Shown piece after piece: positions 16,342 through 26,376 of a DNA stretch of 64,000 bases (within the stretch, counting starts at the first letter, position 1; each line of letters begins with the position of its first letter). The notes beneath the pieces were generated by a model that worked only from the letters and a program-made list of their open reading frames with translations, was not told the DNA's origin and made no database searches. The DNA is taken from assembly GCA_029781135.1 (NCBI GenBank), contig JAKOXH010000051.1, positions 1-64,000 of the forward strand, read 5' to 3'. Made by a program: the position numbers and the translations under genes. The stretch is from Planctomycetota bacterium (GTDB lineage: Bacteria; Planctomycetota; Planctomycetia; Pirellulales; Lacipirellulaceae).

Positions 16342-17313
16342 GTGAACACCGCACATGGTCGACGACCGATAATTGTTCTTCGGCACGCCGTTCTCTTAGT
16401 CTTCTTCGCCGGCAATTGGTCGTCAGGCGCCTATGCCGCCGATGCGCCCGATGCCGAGCCGGTGATTGAGCGGTTGAGTGAAGAAGGCTGTCGCGCACTG
16501 GCTGCTTGCTATGATTATGACAAGTCGATTCCATTGGAGCCGCGAGTCGTCGAGGCCTTGAACAAGAACGACGGGGGGCGCGAGAAGATCGTTTTCCGCG
16601 GGGTACAAGGGTTTTTAGTTCCTGGGTACTTTCAATTACCGGCACAGGGCACGGGCCCGTTTCCGTGCGTGTTGCTATTGCACGGTTGGTCGGGATCGAA
16701 GGAACACTGGTGGACAAACGACAATTACATCAGCGGCGGCAACGCCCGCAAAGCGCTGCTGGCAGCTGGGTTTGCGGTGTTCGCGTTGGATGCCCAGTGC
16801 CACGGTGACCGAATTGCCCAGAACGACTTTGCCCCGGTTAACCATTACGCCGACCCCAAGGCGATGGTGCCGGGGCGCAAAGGATATTTTTCGCTACCCG
16901 AAATCTACATGCAGACCATACGCGATTACCGCCGGGCGATCGATTACCTGGCAACGCGACCGGAAATCGATAGCCAGCGGATTGGCGTTCTCGGCTACAG
17001 CATGGGCGGAGCCCAAACGTTCTTACTGACCGGTGTCGAGCCGCGGATCAAGGTAGCGGTTGCGGTGGCCGCTCCGGCCGAGAAATCCAAATGGTCGCCG
17101 GTGGCACCCCAGAATTTTATCGATGGAATTGGCGATCGGCCATTCCTCACGATCCTCGGGCGATCGGATGAACTATGCTCGCTGGGGCATGCCCAGGCGT
17201 TGCAGAAGTTAATCAAGAGCTCGACCAAAGACCAAGTGCTCTTCGACGCCGGCCACAAATTGCCGCCGGATTATGTGCCGCATGCCGTCGGCTGGATGCA
17301 GAAATACTTGTAG
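16342..17313 (+). CDS. Secreted alpha/beta hydrolase (dienelactone hydrolase / acetyl-xylan esterase type)
   Basis: 323 residues from the preferred GTG at 16342. A signal peptide ends at AYAAD. The alpha/beta fold is clear: oxyanion strand VLLLHGWSGSKEHWW, nucleophile elbow GYSMGG with S220, then GRSDELC for the acid and DAGHKLP for the catalytic histidine. The probable substrate is an ester, possibly an acetylated polysaccharide, but this is inferred from the family. It stands alone. Confidence 0.8.
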   Translation: MNTAHGRRPIIVLRHAVLLVFFAGNWSSGAYAADAPDAEPVIERLSEEGCRALAACYDYDKSIPLEPRVVEALNKNDGGREKIVFRGVQGFLVPGYFQLPAQGTGPFPCVLLLHGWSGSKEHWWTNDNYISGGNARKALLAAGFAVFALDAQCHGDRIAQNDFAPVNHYADPKAMVPGRKGYFSLPEIYMQTIRDYRRAIDYLATRPEIDSQRIGVLGYSMGGAQTFLLTGVEPRIKVAVAVAAPAEKSKWSPVAPQNFIDGIGDRPFLTILGRSDELCSLGHAQALQKLIKSSTKDQVLFDAGHKLPPDYVPHAVGWMQKYL

Positions 17314-18191
17314 CGGATTGCGCGTGATTCTCGGATGGGCGGTGCGAAACGGCGTGGCTCTTGGGATGGCGTGAGTTTTTCATTGGGGCCTTCGTTTGCC
17401 AGAACACACAAAGCCAACAGCCGTCAATTTAGGCCGTATGACCGCCATGCGGAGGCGGTTCCGCGTCGTCGAGATCAAATCTCATCCTTACGGAAGCAGT
17501 GCAGCCGCAAGACCCCAACTGCGACCGCAGCGGTCCCTGCTTGGGCGAGACGCTACTGGCGGCTATACTGATCGCCTGGACTTGGCGGCCCGGCTTTCCC
17601 GTACGGCTGGCCTGCCAGCCTTTCGATTTCTTAATAGGTGCCACGAAAAGACGGATTGCACCCATGCCATCAATGGGTGCTATCCGCACGGCTCCGCGCG
17701 GAATTCCATCTCCCATCGCATCACCCGGCACCGTGCCGGGCTAGCATCCGCGCTTCAGCTTTCCACCTCTTGCACAAAGGACATGCCTAACGTCTGCCAG
17801 CCGACATCTAGCCGGCCAGATATCGCCGATATGGGAAGGGGTTGCGTCTACAAGCTGCGACGCAGAACGTAACCACATGGCTGGCCATGTGTTACGTGAA
17901 GTCCGTTGGTTAGCCGCAGTTACACGGCCTCAAAACCTGGCGAATCAAATCCTCACAATTCGCGCACCAGTTTCCACTCGAACACCCAAACGAGAGCCCG
18001 CTCGCCACCCAATAAATACCACTTCAAGGGGGGCAGCCATCTCCAAGCGGGTTGTGGCAGAAGTCTAGCTATCCGTTCGTCCCAGGCGTAAACTATGGAT
18101 TGGCGTCGACCCGGTCGTTCGCCCTTGGGGCTAACTGCAAGCTCCCAATCCCACCTTAGACCTTCACCCCTCCCACCTTTGAAGGCAACGT
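17314..18191. other. Long intergenic gap rich in small hairpins
   Basis: 878 bases without a credible gene; open frames here lack coding character. It holds several short palindromes: GCACCCAT/ATGGGTGC (17658-17680), CCCGGCAC/GTGCCGGG (17724-17740) and a longer one at 17867-17896. No tRNA-like or recognisable small-RNA structure is apparent. Confidence 0.6.
17867..17896. repeat. Palindrome with about 14 paired bases
   Basis: ACGTAACCACATGGC faces GCCATGTGTTACGT across a TG centre, with one bulged C. It belongs to the same general class of short palindromes seen elsewhere in the window. Confidence 0.65.
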
Positions 18192-20954
18192 ATGGCTATT
18201 TGCAGTCTACACTTCCGATGTTTCGTAACCGCTCGCTACAGCGGTTTAGTAGTATCATTCGTGGTTCTGCTACTATCAATGCCGTTGGCGAAAGCCGATT
18301 CGGCGGCCAGTTCCGCGCCTACCAATGGCACGCCCAAGGCCGCGCCAGCCGCCGAGAAGCCGCCGGCGACCCCAGCCCCAGCCGCTAAGAGGGAAGGTGC
18401 TCCCGCCGAGAAACCGCCTGCTGTGGCCACACCCATTCCGGCGGCCACGCCTGCGGCCACCACTCCGCCAGCAGCTAAACCGACTCCCGCTCCATTAACG
18501 GGAACCGACGACCCTAATCGCAAGGTACGCCTCGAATTCCAGGAGCAGAAGTGGCTGCCCGTGCTGGAATGGCTCGCCGCCCAACGCCACCTGAACCTGG
18601 ACTGGCAGAAGCTGCCCGAAGGTTCGCTCAACCTGGCCAGTTCGAAGGAATACACCATCGAAGATGCGGAAGACCTCATCAACATGCAGCTACTCGCCCG
18701 CGGGTTCACGCTGCTCCAACGGGGAGAAGTGCTCCGCGTCGTACCGCTGAAGGATATTGACATCACTCTGGTCCCACGCGTGACGGCTGACGAATTGGCG
18801 AAGCTCCCGCAACATCGGTTCGTACGGTGCACGTTCCCGCTGGAGTGGATGCTCGCGGAAGAGGCGTCGACGGAGCTGAAGCCGCTGGTAAGCCCCTACG
18901 GCAAGCTGTTCCCCATGGCTGCGTCAAACCGCCTCGAAGCGATGGACGCGGTCGTCAATTTGCGCGAAGTGGAGCGGTTGCTGACTCGAGCCGAAACGGA
19001 TAACTCACGTCGCGATCGCGTGGCCGAGTTTAAGTTGAAACATCGCAAAGCAGAAGAGGTGGCGGTCAAGGTTCGGCAATTGCTTGGCCTTCCGCCCGAT
19101 CACCAGCATTTGTCGCGGGAAGTGCAAACGCAACGGGACATCGAGCAATTGAAGTTCCAGGCAGAGGCTGTCAAGGCGTTGGGGGCCAATGCATCGCAGC
19201 TTCCTCAGCTCGTGAAAGAGAAGCCGCCCAATATGTATGTGGTGGCGAACGAAGAGGATAACACGATTCTCATCAATGGTCGGCCGGACAAAATCGAGCT
19301 GGCCCGCGAGGCGATCGAGGCGCTCGACAAACCAGAGCCGCCGCACGATTCGTCGTGGGAAACATTTAACCGGGTGAAGACGTATCCGCTCACCGGGATT
19401 GACTATGCGGCGGTTACCGCGCTTATCCAGAATGTTCAGAGCACCGGGAATGTCGCTAAGGAAACAAGATTCCAATACGACCCGACGTACAATCGGCTGA
19501 TCGTGTACGCGACGCCAGAAGATCAGGTGACGATCGCGGGGTTAATTGGCAATTTCCACACGGAGCCGCGCCGAGCGGAAGTGCTGCAGTTGACGCAGCT
19601 CGAGGCCGAGTACGCGACGAAGGTGATCAAACTGGTGTTGAAAAGCCCTGATCGCCCGCCAGCGGCGCCAGGCGCACCGAGTGAAGGCCGCTTCCAGATC
19701 GAGCCGGATATCGCCCACAACCGTCTCTTGCTGTGGGCAACAGAGCGAGAAGCAAAGGAAGTGCGCGATTTCTTGACCGGGCTTGGTGAGTCATTTGGAG
19801 AAGCGAAGTTGGCGACGCAACTGCACATTGTTCCTTTGCGGGGAACCGATTCGGCAGTGGTGGCTCAGCGGCTGAAGCAGGTTTGGAAGGAAATTAGCGA
19901 TTCGAAGTTGATCATTGATGCGAATCCTGAGGAAGCCACCAAGGCAATGGCGCCGGCGCCGGGTGCACAACCACTTCCAGCGCCGGCCATTCCGCCCGCC
20001 CCGGCCGCGCCCGCCAAGCAGATGACGCCCGCTTCCGAGCGAAACGAAAAGCCGCAGCCCATGAGCGATCGCGTAGCGGTTGCGACCGTGCAGTTGGCGT
20101 CGCAACAGCAACTTGTTCCCGGGGCGGAGGCCCCGAAAGAGCCGAAACCACTGCCCGCCGCGGCTCCTGAATCGACGGCGGCTCCTGCCGCTCCCGCGCA
20201 ATCGAGCAAGGACTCATCCGTGCACGTCATCGCGGACAAGGATGATGAGATGATCATTGTGTCGCGCGATCCGGCGGCCGCAGCGGCAGCGAAGCAGTTT
20301 ATCGAACAAGTCGTGCCATCAGCCGACGACGTGCAAGTGATTCCGCTCAAGTATGCGCAAGCGGGGCTGGTGAAAACGCAACTCGATAACATCCTCGCGT
20401 ATTCAAGGACTGCGCAGGTTTCGCAGTTGGATACATACGCGCCGCTGGTAATTGAGGCCGATTCGCGGACGAATCGGCTAATGATTCAGCACGCCACGGC
20501 AAAACAGATACATCTGATCAATAAGATCGTGCCAATGCTGGATCAGCCCGAACAAGGCGATGACAAGCTTGCCCGGAAGCAGCAAATTTATCGGGCTCAG
20601 CGGAAGCGAGCCTCGGAAATTGTCGCCGTCATCAAAGATGTCTATCGCGACTTGTTGAGTACGAGCGATAAGGTTTTCGATGCTCGCATTGGTTATCGGC
20701 CGTACGGTTATAATCAGGCAATCGCAGCCACCAGTAAGAACCCGGAATACGCAGGACTGCTTTCGGTGGGAACGGATGATACAGGGAATTCGATTGTGTT
20801 TTCGGCGCCAGCCTACCTCATCGACGAGGTTATGGAAGTCGCGAAAAAGGTGGATATGAGCGCCGATAAAGAAAAAGTGGCGGTCATTTCGGTCACAAAA
20901 GCTTCGAAGCAAAGCATCTCTGACTCGCTCAACCGGGTTCTCAATAAGCGGTAA
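18192..20954 (+). CDS. Secretin N-domain repeat protein without a recognisable channel domain
   Basis: 920 residues. A signal peptide (VVLLLSMPLAKADS) is followed by a Pro/Ala-rich linker (about residues 38-100), then tandem small alpha/beta domains of the GspD/PilQ N0-N1-N2 kind (VRLEFQEQKWLPVLEWLA and later VIPLKYAQAGLVKTQLDNIL). A second Ala/Pro-rich linker lies about residues 580-670. The protein ends with another N-type domain, and I see no C-terminal secretin beta-barrel. Planctomycetes commonly carry such orphan secretin N-domain proteins. It may scaffold a periplasmic ring or bind a partner. It is followed by ppc, with no functional link apparent. Confidence 0.7.
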   Translation: MAICSLHFRCFVTARYSGLVVSFVVLLLSMPLAKADSAASSAPTNGTPKAAPAAEKPPATPAPAAKREGAPAEKPPAVATPIPAATPAATTPPAAKPTPAPLTGTDDPNRKVRLEFQEQKWLPVLEWLAAQRHLNLDWQKLPEGSLNLASSKEYTIEDAEDLINMQLLARGFTLLQRGEVLRVVPLKDIDITLVPRVTADELAKLPQHRFVRCTFPLEWMLAEEASTELKPLVSPYGKLFPMAASNRLEAMDAVVNLREVERLLTRAETDNSRRDRVAEFKLKHRKAEEVAVKVRQLLGLPPDHQHLSREVQTQRDIEQLKFQAEAVKALGANASQLPQLVKEKPPNMYVVANEEDNTILINGRPDKIELAREAIEALDKPEPPHDSSWETFNRVKTYPLTGIDYAAVTALIQNVQSTGNVAKETRFQYDPTYNRLIVYATPEDQVTIAGLIGNFHTEPRRAEVLQLTQLEAEYATKVIKLVLKSPDRPPAAPGAPSEGRFQIEPDIAHNRLLLWATEREAKEVRDFLTGLGESFGEAKLATQLHIVPLRGTDSAVVAQRLKQVWKEISDSKLIIDANPEEATKAMAPAPGAQPLPAPAIPPAPAAPAKQMTPASERNEKPQPMSDRVAVATVQLASQQQLVPGAEAPKEPKPLPAAAPESTAAPAAPAQSSKDSSVHVIADKDDEMIIVSRDPAAAAAAKQFIEQVVPSADDVQVIPLKYAQAGLVKTQLDNILAYSRTAQVSQLDTYAPLVIEADSRTNRLMIQHATAKQIHLINKIVPMLDQPEQGDDKLARKQQIYRAQRKRASEIVAVIKDVYRDLLSTSDKVFDARIGYRPYGYNQAIAATSKNPEYAGLLSVGTDDTGNSIVFSAPAYLIDEVMEVAKKVDMSADKEKVAVISVTKASKQSISDSLNRVLNKR

Positions 20955-21015
20955 TTGTGAGATAAGATAAAGTGACAGGCACTATCCGGCCACTTTACGT
21001 CTTGCAGTTTGCGCA

Positions 21016-23820
21016 ATGAAGCACTCGCCCGCTGACGCCACGGACTCGACCGGCAACGAACCAACCACCGTCGGCGCGGCGCCACTGGCGTTGCGCCAAG
21101 AAATTGGCGATTTAGGCCGCTTGTTTGGGTCGGTGATCGAGCAGTTCTCCGGGCGGCAAGACTTCGAGCTGGTCGAACAAGTTCGCGGACTGTCGGCGGC
21201 GCTGCGCCGCGGAGACCTTGCCGCCGGGGAGGATTTGCGGGCGCTCTTGGCGAAGCTGGATGAGCGGCAGATCAAGGTTGTCATTCGCAGTTTCACGCTG
21301 TTTCTCGAACTGGCGAACCTGGCGGAAGATCGGCACCGCGTGCGAGTGCTGCGTGAGCGGAATGCGGCCGGCCAAGTGCGCGATGAATCGGTGCAGGCAG
21401 CCGTTCGGGCCTTGCGAGAACGAGATTTGTCAGCGTCGCAAATGCAAACACTTGTCGATGGGCTGGCCGTCGAACTCGTACTGACGGCGCATCCGACGGA
21501 AGCCAAACGAAGGTCAATTCGCCGGCTGCTGCGCAGCGTTCGCATTGCGCTTTCGGGCGAAGAGGCGGCGGCCGATGACGTGGGGCTGTACACATTGCGG
21601 CATCACCAGCTTCTGAGTTGGTTGGAAATCTTGTGGCATACCGATCTCATTCGCCCTTGGCGGCCAACTGTGTTGCAGGAAGTGGAGCGCGGGTTGGCCT
21701 TCTTGCCCGTGCTGTGGCAAGTGGCGCCGATGATCTCCCAAGAATTGCGGACCGCGCTCGCGGAGTGTTTTCCCGCGGTGCGCGCGGGTTCGACACCGCC
21801 CATTCGATTTGGGTCGTGGATTGGTGGCGATCGGGATGGCAACCCATTTGTTACGCCTCGGGTAACTGAGGAGACACTAATGCTGCTGCGCCGGGCAGCG
21901 ATTGAACGCCATCATGCGGTGTGCCAACGATTGTCCGATGTGCTGAGTGTCTCCGAACGGCAGGCGTCTGCGCACGCGCCACTCGCGGCAGCGATCCAAG
22001 CTGCATCCATCGCATTTCCGGAAGTTGCCAAGTTGCTTGAAGCGCGACCGCCGCTGGAAACCTTTCGGCGTTGGCTAACCGTCATCGGCTGGCGGCTCGA
22101 GCGCACGACGGCCGTTAGTCTTGCGGGACGCGTTCACAATGAACTGGCAGGCAGCTATCTGTCGGCAGAAGAATTACTGGCCGATGTGCAGCTGTTAGCC
22201 GACGCTTTGGATGCCGCGGGGTGTCGTAACACGCTCGAAACAAAGATCGCGCCTTGGCTCGACCAGATTCGCATCTTCGGATTTCACACCTCGCGCCTCG
22301 ATATTCGGCAGCACGCGGGCGTCTACCGCGACGTGATGAACGAGATTTTGACGAAGATCGGCTTCGCATCGGCGCCGGAATTACTCGATGAACAGCAACG
22401 GATTCGTCTGCTCACGATCTCGCTGAGTTCGCCGCTGCCACGTGATGCGCAGTGGTCGTCGGCGACGGCGGAAACACTGGAGTTGTTCGCGCTCTTGCGG
22501 CGGGTCGGGCGGCGGTTCGGCATGGCGGCCCTGGGCGAGCATGTCATCAGTATGACGGCACGTGCCAGCGATGTGCTTACGGTGCTGTGGCTGTGGCGCT
22601 GGTCGGAGTGGATCGACGGTGGCGACGCTCGCGATGCGGATTTGCTGCTACCGATCGTGCCGCTGTTCGAAACCATCACCGATCTCGATCGCGCCGCTGC
22701 AACCTTGAACGAAATGCTGGCGGTTGAATTGTATCGCAACCACTTGCGCGGCCTGGCCGATCGCCAGACGGTCATGATTGGCTATTCGGATAGCACCAAG
22801 GACGGCGGTTATCTTGCCGCGCAATGGGCCCTCTACCGGTCGCAAATCGAATTGCATTCGGTGGCCGAGCGGCACGGTGTTGCGATCACGTTCTTTCACG
22901 GCCGCGGCGGTTCGCTCGGTCGCGGTGGCGGACCAGCGGCACGCAGCATTTTGTCGTTGCCCGCGGGCACGTTTCATGGTTCGCTGCGGCTGACCGAGCA
23001 AGGCGAAGTGTTGGCGGAACGCTACGACAATCCGCACATCGCCCACCGCCATTTGGAGCAAGTCACTTGGTCTTCGCTTATTGCCGCCGCTGGCGATTCA
23101 ACGAACGTGACGGCGGAATGGACGGAATTGATTGCGACGCTTGCTCATGAAGCGTGGGTGACATATCGAGAGTTCGTCGAGCATCCAATGTTCGGCGAAT
23201 TCTATCGAGCGGTTACGCCGATCAGCCTCATTGAGCGGCTGCCAATTGGATCGAGGCCGTCCAAGCGAAAGGCAAGCAGCCGAATTGAGGACTTGCGCGC
23301 CATACCGTGGGTATTCTCCTGGACGCAGAATCGAACGTTGTTGCCGGCCTGGTTTGGCATGGGAGCCGCCTACGCACGCGTTACGAGTGCCCGGCCAGCG
23401 GCGAAATCCCAACTCATGGACGCCTACCGTGACTGGCCGTTTTTCACTTCTGCCATCGACAACGCGATGTTGGCTTTGGCAAAGGCGAATATGAATGTAT
23501 TTCACCACTACACACGATTGGCGGAGAAGGTCGAGGGTGCGGCGAACCTGTCGCATTCAGTCGTCGACGAATTCGAGCGGGCCAAGCGCGCCATTTTGGA
23601 AATCACGAAAAGTCGCGAACTGCTAGACAACGTGCCGTGGCTGCAGCAGTCGATTCAGGTGCGTAACGGGTACGTCGATCCGCTGAACTTGGTGCAAGTG
23701 GAACTGATTCGACGCCGCCAACAATCGACTTTTGCCAATGTCGAACAGCGCGCGGAAATCGAGCACTTGGCCAGTTTGAGCGTCAAAGGCATCGCGACGG
23801 GAATGCGGACGACGGGGTGA
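21016..23820 (+). CDS. ppc: Phosphoenolpyruvate carboxylase
   Basis: 934 residues, normal for the family. It forms oxaloacetate from phosphoenolpyruvate and bicarbonate, replenishing the TCA cycle. The diagnostic motifs are intact: VLTAHPTEAKRRS with catalytic H159, GSWIGGDRDGNPFVT, GYSDSTKDGGYLAAQW, and the glycine-rich FFHGRGGSLGRGGGPA followed by GSLRLTEQGEV. The RAIPWVFSWTQ motif is near the C-terminus, but the terminal residues (RTTG) differ from the NTG end of many PEPCs. It starts 61 nt after the secretin-like gene and could be read through from it. Confidence 0.96.
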   Translation: MKHSPADATDSTGNEPTTVGAAPLALRQEIGDLGRLFGSVIEQFSGRQDFELVEQVRGLSAALRRGDLAAGEDLRALLAKLDERQIKVVIRSFTLFLELANLAEDRHRVRVLRERNAAGQVRDESVQAAVRALRERDLSASQMQTLVDGLAVELVLTAHPTEAKRRSIRRLLRSVRIALSGEEAAADDVGLYTLRHHQLLSWLEILWHTDLIRPWRPTVLQEVERGLAFLPVLWQVAPMISQELRTALAECFPAVRAGSTPPIRFGSWIGGDRDGNPFVTPRVTEETLMLLRRAAIERHHAVCQRLSDVLSVSERQASAHAPLAAAIQAASIAFPEVAKLLEARPPLETFRRWLTVIGWRLERTTAVSLAGRVHNELAGSYLSAEELLADVQLLADALDAAGCRNTLETKIAPWLDQIRIFGFHTSRLDIRQHAGVYRDVMNEILTKIGFASAPELLDEQQRIRLLTISLSSPLPRDAQWSSATAETLELFALLRRVGRRFGMAALGEHVISMTARASDVLTVLWLWRWSEWIDGGDARDADLLLPIVPLFETITDLDRAAATLNEMLAVELYRNHLRGLADRQTVMIGYSDSTKDGGYLAAQWALYRSQIELHSVAERHGVAITFFHGRGGSLGRGGGPAARSILSLPAGTFHGSLRLTEQGEVLAERYDNPHIAHRHLEQVTWSSLIAAAGDSTNVTAEWTELIATLAHEAWVTYREFVEHPMFGEFYRAVTPISLIERLPIGSRPSKRKASSRIEDLRAIPWVFSWTQNRTLLPAWFGMGAAYARVTSARPAAKSQLMDAYRDWPFFTSAIDNAMLALAKANMNVFHHYTRLAEKVEGAANLSHSVVDEFERAKRAILEITKSRELLDNVPWLQQSIQVRNGYVDPLNLVQVELIRRRQQSTFANVEQRAEIEHLASLSVKGIATGMRTTG

Positions 23821-24529
23821 GTCATGCGGCAACTGAAAACCAGTAATTCCCTCAAAAACCGCGAGCACAAGCGATTGAGTCGGTGGGTAGACCCAACTCA
23901 ATCTCGATTTACGACCGGCGTGATGGATCATTCGCTTTCCAATTACGGTCATTGACGTGGCGTTGGAAACCCCGGCAGCATCCATTCTCTGGCAGCCCAT
24001 GCTTACCACCCGACAGAAGCATTTCGGCGCTGTGAAAGTCAATATCCGGCCAGCCGATTATGTTCGATCGCAGATTCATCCGTCGTCTTGCGTTGGCCAC
24101 TTGCTGCCAGGGGCGTTCGTTCTTTCGATCCGGTTGAATACAATTCGACGTATTTTCAGTATCTTGGCGAACCGCACGACTAAGATCGGCGTATAGCTGC
24201 ACCATATGGGGACACTATCGGTTGGTTGCACACGGGATTTGACGAAAACTAGCGACGCGAGTAGGTTCGTTGAATAGGACAGTGTTCTATAAAATATGCG
24301 CGGCTCAGTATTAGCCGTGCATTTCGTTCATTTCTGCGGCGTAGCACTGGGGTTCGGCTGAGGTGGTTTTGGTTAAGACTTGGGGCATCGATAGCGAAGG
24401 CGGTCCGTTCTGTTTGTTCGCTATTATTTCCAAGCGGACGCGAGCATTTTTGCCGGCTTGTTGCGAGATTATTTTATCTATGCGCGGTGCATAGTGAGAA
24501 TATGAGCACGTTTCTCGGGGAGGTGTAAG
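23821..24529. other. Intergenic gap upstream of the HhH gene
   Basis: 709 bases. I find no credible coding region, repeat or RNA structure. The 3' end carries the promoter region and GGAGGTG ribosome-binding site of the HhH gene. Confidence 0.55.
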
Positions 24530-25678
24530 ATGAGATGGATTGTTCTGAGTGGAAGAAGCTTGGCTGCGGTTGCGGCTGTCGTCGTGATTCTTGAAACGGC
24601 GTCGTTTGGCTATGCGGCCGAGACGAAAACACCGGCCAAAATTGATCCCAACACGGCCACGGCCGCCCAATTGCAGGAATTGCCCGGTGTCACCGAGGCG
24701 ATTGCGAAGAAGATCGTTGCCGGTCGGCCGTATAAGACGCTGGACGATCTTTCCAAAGACGGTATTCCAGCGACTACGTTGAGCAAGATCAAACCGCAAC
24801 TCGCGATTGCCGAAGCGGCTGCGCCGGCCGTAAACGGCGCGGCAAAAATGGACGGCAAAATGGCGAAGGCGGCGCTGTTGAACGTGAACACGGCCACGGC
24901 GGCCGAATTGCAGAAGCTGCCGGGCATCGATGCGGTGATCGCCAAGAAAATCATTGCGGGCCGGCCCTATAAGAACATCAACGAGCTTACCAAACACGGG
25001 GTCTCCGCGGGCACTTTTGCCAAGATCAAGACGCTTGTGGCGACGACGTCGCCGAAGAGTCCGACGACGGCAAATGCCGCTGCGAAATCGGCCAACGATT
25101 CAGAACCAAAGCTCGTCAACCTGAACACGGCCAGTTTGGCCGAGCTACAAGAACTCGCGGGAATTGGCGAGGCCAATGCGAAGAAGATCGTGGCTGGGCG
25201 TCCGTACAAATCGGTGGAAGACTTGGATAAAACGAAGATTCCTGCCACGACGCTGAGCAAGATCAAACCGTTGGTCACCGTTGGTGGAATGCAGCCCTCG
25301 CAGAGCGTTGCCAAGCCAGTGACTACGGAAGCGGCGTCGAAACTAGTCGACTTGAATACGGCTTCGGAAGCAGCACTGGAAGGAGTGTCCGGCATCGGCA
25401 CAGCGTACGCGAAGAAGATAATTGCCGGCCGACCGTATACGGCAATCGACGACTTGAGCAAGGCCGGCGTTCCGGCGGCGACCATTGCCAAGATTCGCCC
25501 CCTCGTGACGACAGGCCGAAAATTTGTAGCGCCACCGCAAAAAGGAATGGTTTGGGTGAACCTGGACTCCAAGGCGTATCACAAGGAAGGCAGTCGCTGG
25601 TACGGCCGAACCAAGAATGGAAAATACATGACCGAAGCGGACGCCCTAAAGGAAGGTGATCACGCCGCGAAGAATTGA
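24530..25678 (+). CDS. Secreted protein with four ComEA-type helix-hairpin-helix repeats
   Basis: 382 residues with a good ribosome-binding site (GGAGGTG). A signal peptide ends near SFGYAAE. Four ComEA-like HhH units follow, each with an N-x-N/D-TA core, a hairpin (LPGVTEAIAKKIV, LPGIDAVIAKKII, LAGIGEANAKKIV, VSGIGTAYAKKII) and the phrase AGRPY. They start near residues 38, 118, 198 and 275. ComEA HhH units bind double-stranded DNA in competence; four in one exported protein suggests extracellular or periplasmic DNA binding. The C-terminal 45 residues form a separate module (VWVNLDSKAYH, RWYGRTKNGKYM, EADA). Confidence 0.85.
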   Translation: MRWIVLSGRSLAAVAAVVVILETASFGYAAETKTPAKIDPNTATAAQLQELPGVTEAIAKKIVAGRPYKTLDDLSKDGIPATTLSKIKPQLAIAEAAAPAVNGAAKMDGKMAKAALLNVNTATAAELQKLPGIDAVIAKKIIAGRPYKNINELTKHGVSAGTFAKIKTLVATTSPKSPTTANAAAKSANDSEPKLVNLNTASLAELQELAGIGEANAKKIVAGRPYKSVEDLDKTKIPATTLSKIKPLVTVGGMQPSQSVAKPVTTEAASKLVDLNTASEAALEGVSGIGTAYAKKIIAGRPYTAIDDLSKAGVPAATIAKIRPLVTTGRKFVAPPQKGMVWVNLDSKAYHKEGSRWYGRTKNGKYMTEADALKEGDHAAKN

Positions 25679-25741
25679 CAACTATCTCAACTAGCCAAGT
25701 GGATCGTGTTGGTTGAATTTGAAAGTCTTGTGGCATGAACC

Positions 25742-25774
25742 GCCTAGCGCCGGTTCGCATTTTCGGCGCTAGGC
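25742..25774. terminator. Perfect 11-bp-stem hairpin after the HhH gene
   Basis: GCCTAGCGCCG (25742-25752) pairs with CGGCGCTAGGC (25764-25774) across an 11-nt loop, 64 nt after the stop. No T-run follows, so termination is plausible but unproven. It could instead be another member of the dispersed palindromes. Confidence 0.5.
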
Positions 25775-25831
25775 AAATTCCAATAACAGCATTTGTCGGC
25801 CATAACTTTTTCGACAAATGGAGATCTTACT

Positions 25832-26251
25832 ATGGGAATTCTAGATAACTTTACGGCGACCGTTCGGGAAAAACTCGGCGTAACTGGAGATCAGCAGCAG
25901 GGAATGCTGAACGGCCTGTGCGAACTGCTGAATCACCCGGAAACCGGTGGATTGCCGGGAATTGTGGATAAACTCAAGGCGGCTGGCCTCGGACATTTGG
26001 CAGATGGATGGGTTTCCAATGGCCCCAATCCGCCAATCAGCGCGGATCAACTTAAGAATGTTTTCTCGCGAGAACAGCTGCAGGGCTTTGCTCAAAAGCT
26101 TGGCATCGATGTCGACGCCGCCACCAAACACGTAGCAGAGATGTTGCCGCACGTTGTTGACCAGCTTACTCCGAACGGGCAGCTGCCAACGGGGAACGTC
26201 GATCCGGCGGCGATTTTGGCGCAACTGAAGCAGAAGGTTTTCGGCAGTTGA
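25832..26251 (+). CDS. YidB-family (DUF937) small protein
   Basis: 139 residues starting at ATG 25832, with GGAG about ten bases upstream. The pattern GLPGIVDKLKAAGLGHLADGWVSNGPNPPIS, shown here only as a landmark read in pieces (GLPGIVDKL, GLGHLADGW, GPNPPIS), followed by LAQKLGID-like text and a C-terminal LPHVVDQLTPNG, matches the YidB family. Function is unknown; members are small, helical and probably cytoplasmic. It is single, between two hairpin or repeat elements. Confidence 0.85.
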   Translation: MGILDNFTATVREKLGVTGDQQQGMLNGLCELLNHPETGGLPGIVDKLKAAGLGHLADGWVSNGPNPPISADQLKNVFSREQLQGFAQKLGIDVDAATKHVAEMLPHVVDQLTPNGQLPTGNVDPAAILAQLKQKVFGS

Positions 26252-26376
26252 GCGACTCCCGAATGAAAGGGGGAGACGGAGACTGGTTGGTCGGCGCTGT
26301 GCCGCATCGCGCGATACTGCGCGAACGGATGGTAATGCGCCGGCGCGTACTGATGAGGTCTGCGCAGTGAATGGGC

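Noticed and set aside
17396..17872. Possible small gene in the 17314-18191 gap
   Set aside because: The translation is Arg/Cys/His-rich, contains palindrome sequence, and has no ribosome-binding site or known motif.
23957..24196. Possible 79-residue gene in the gap after ppc
   Set aside because: No ribosome-binding site, no recognisable motif and no membrane or signal pattern.
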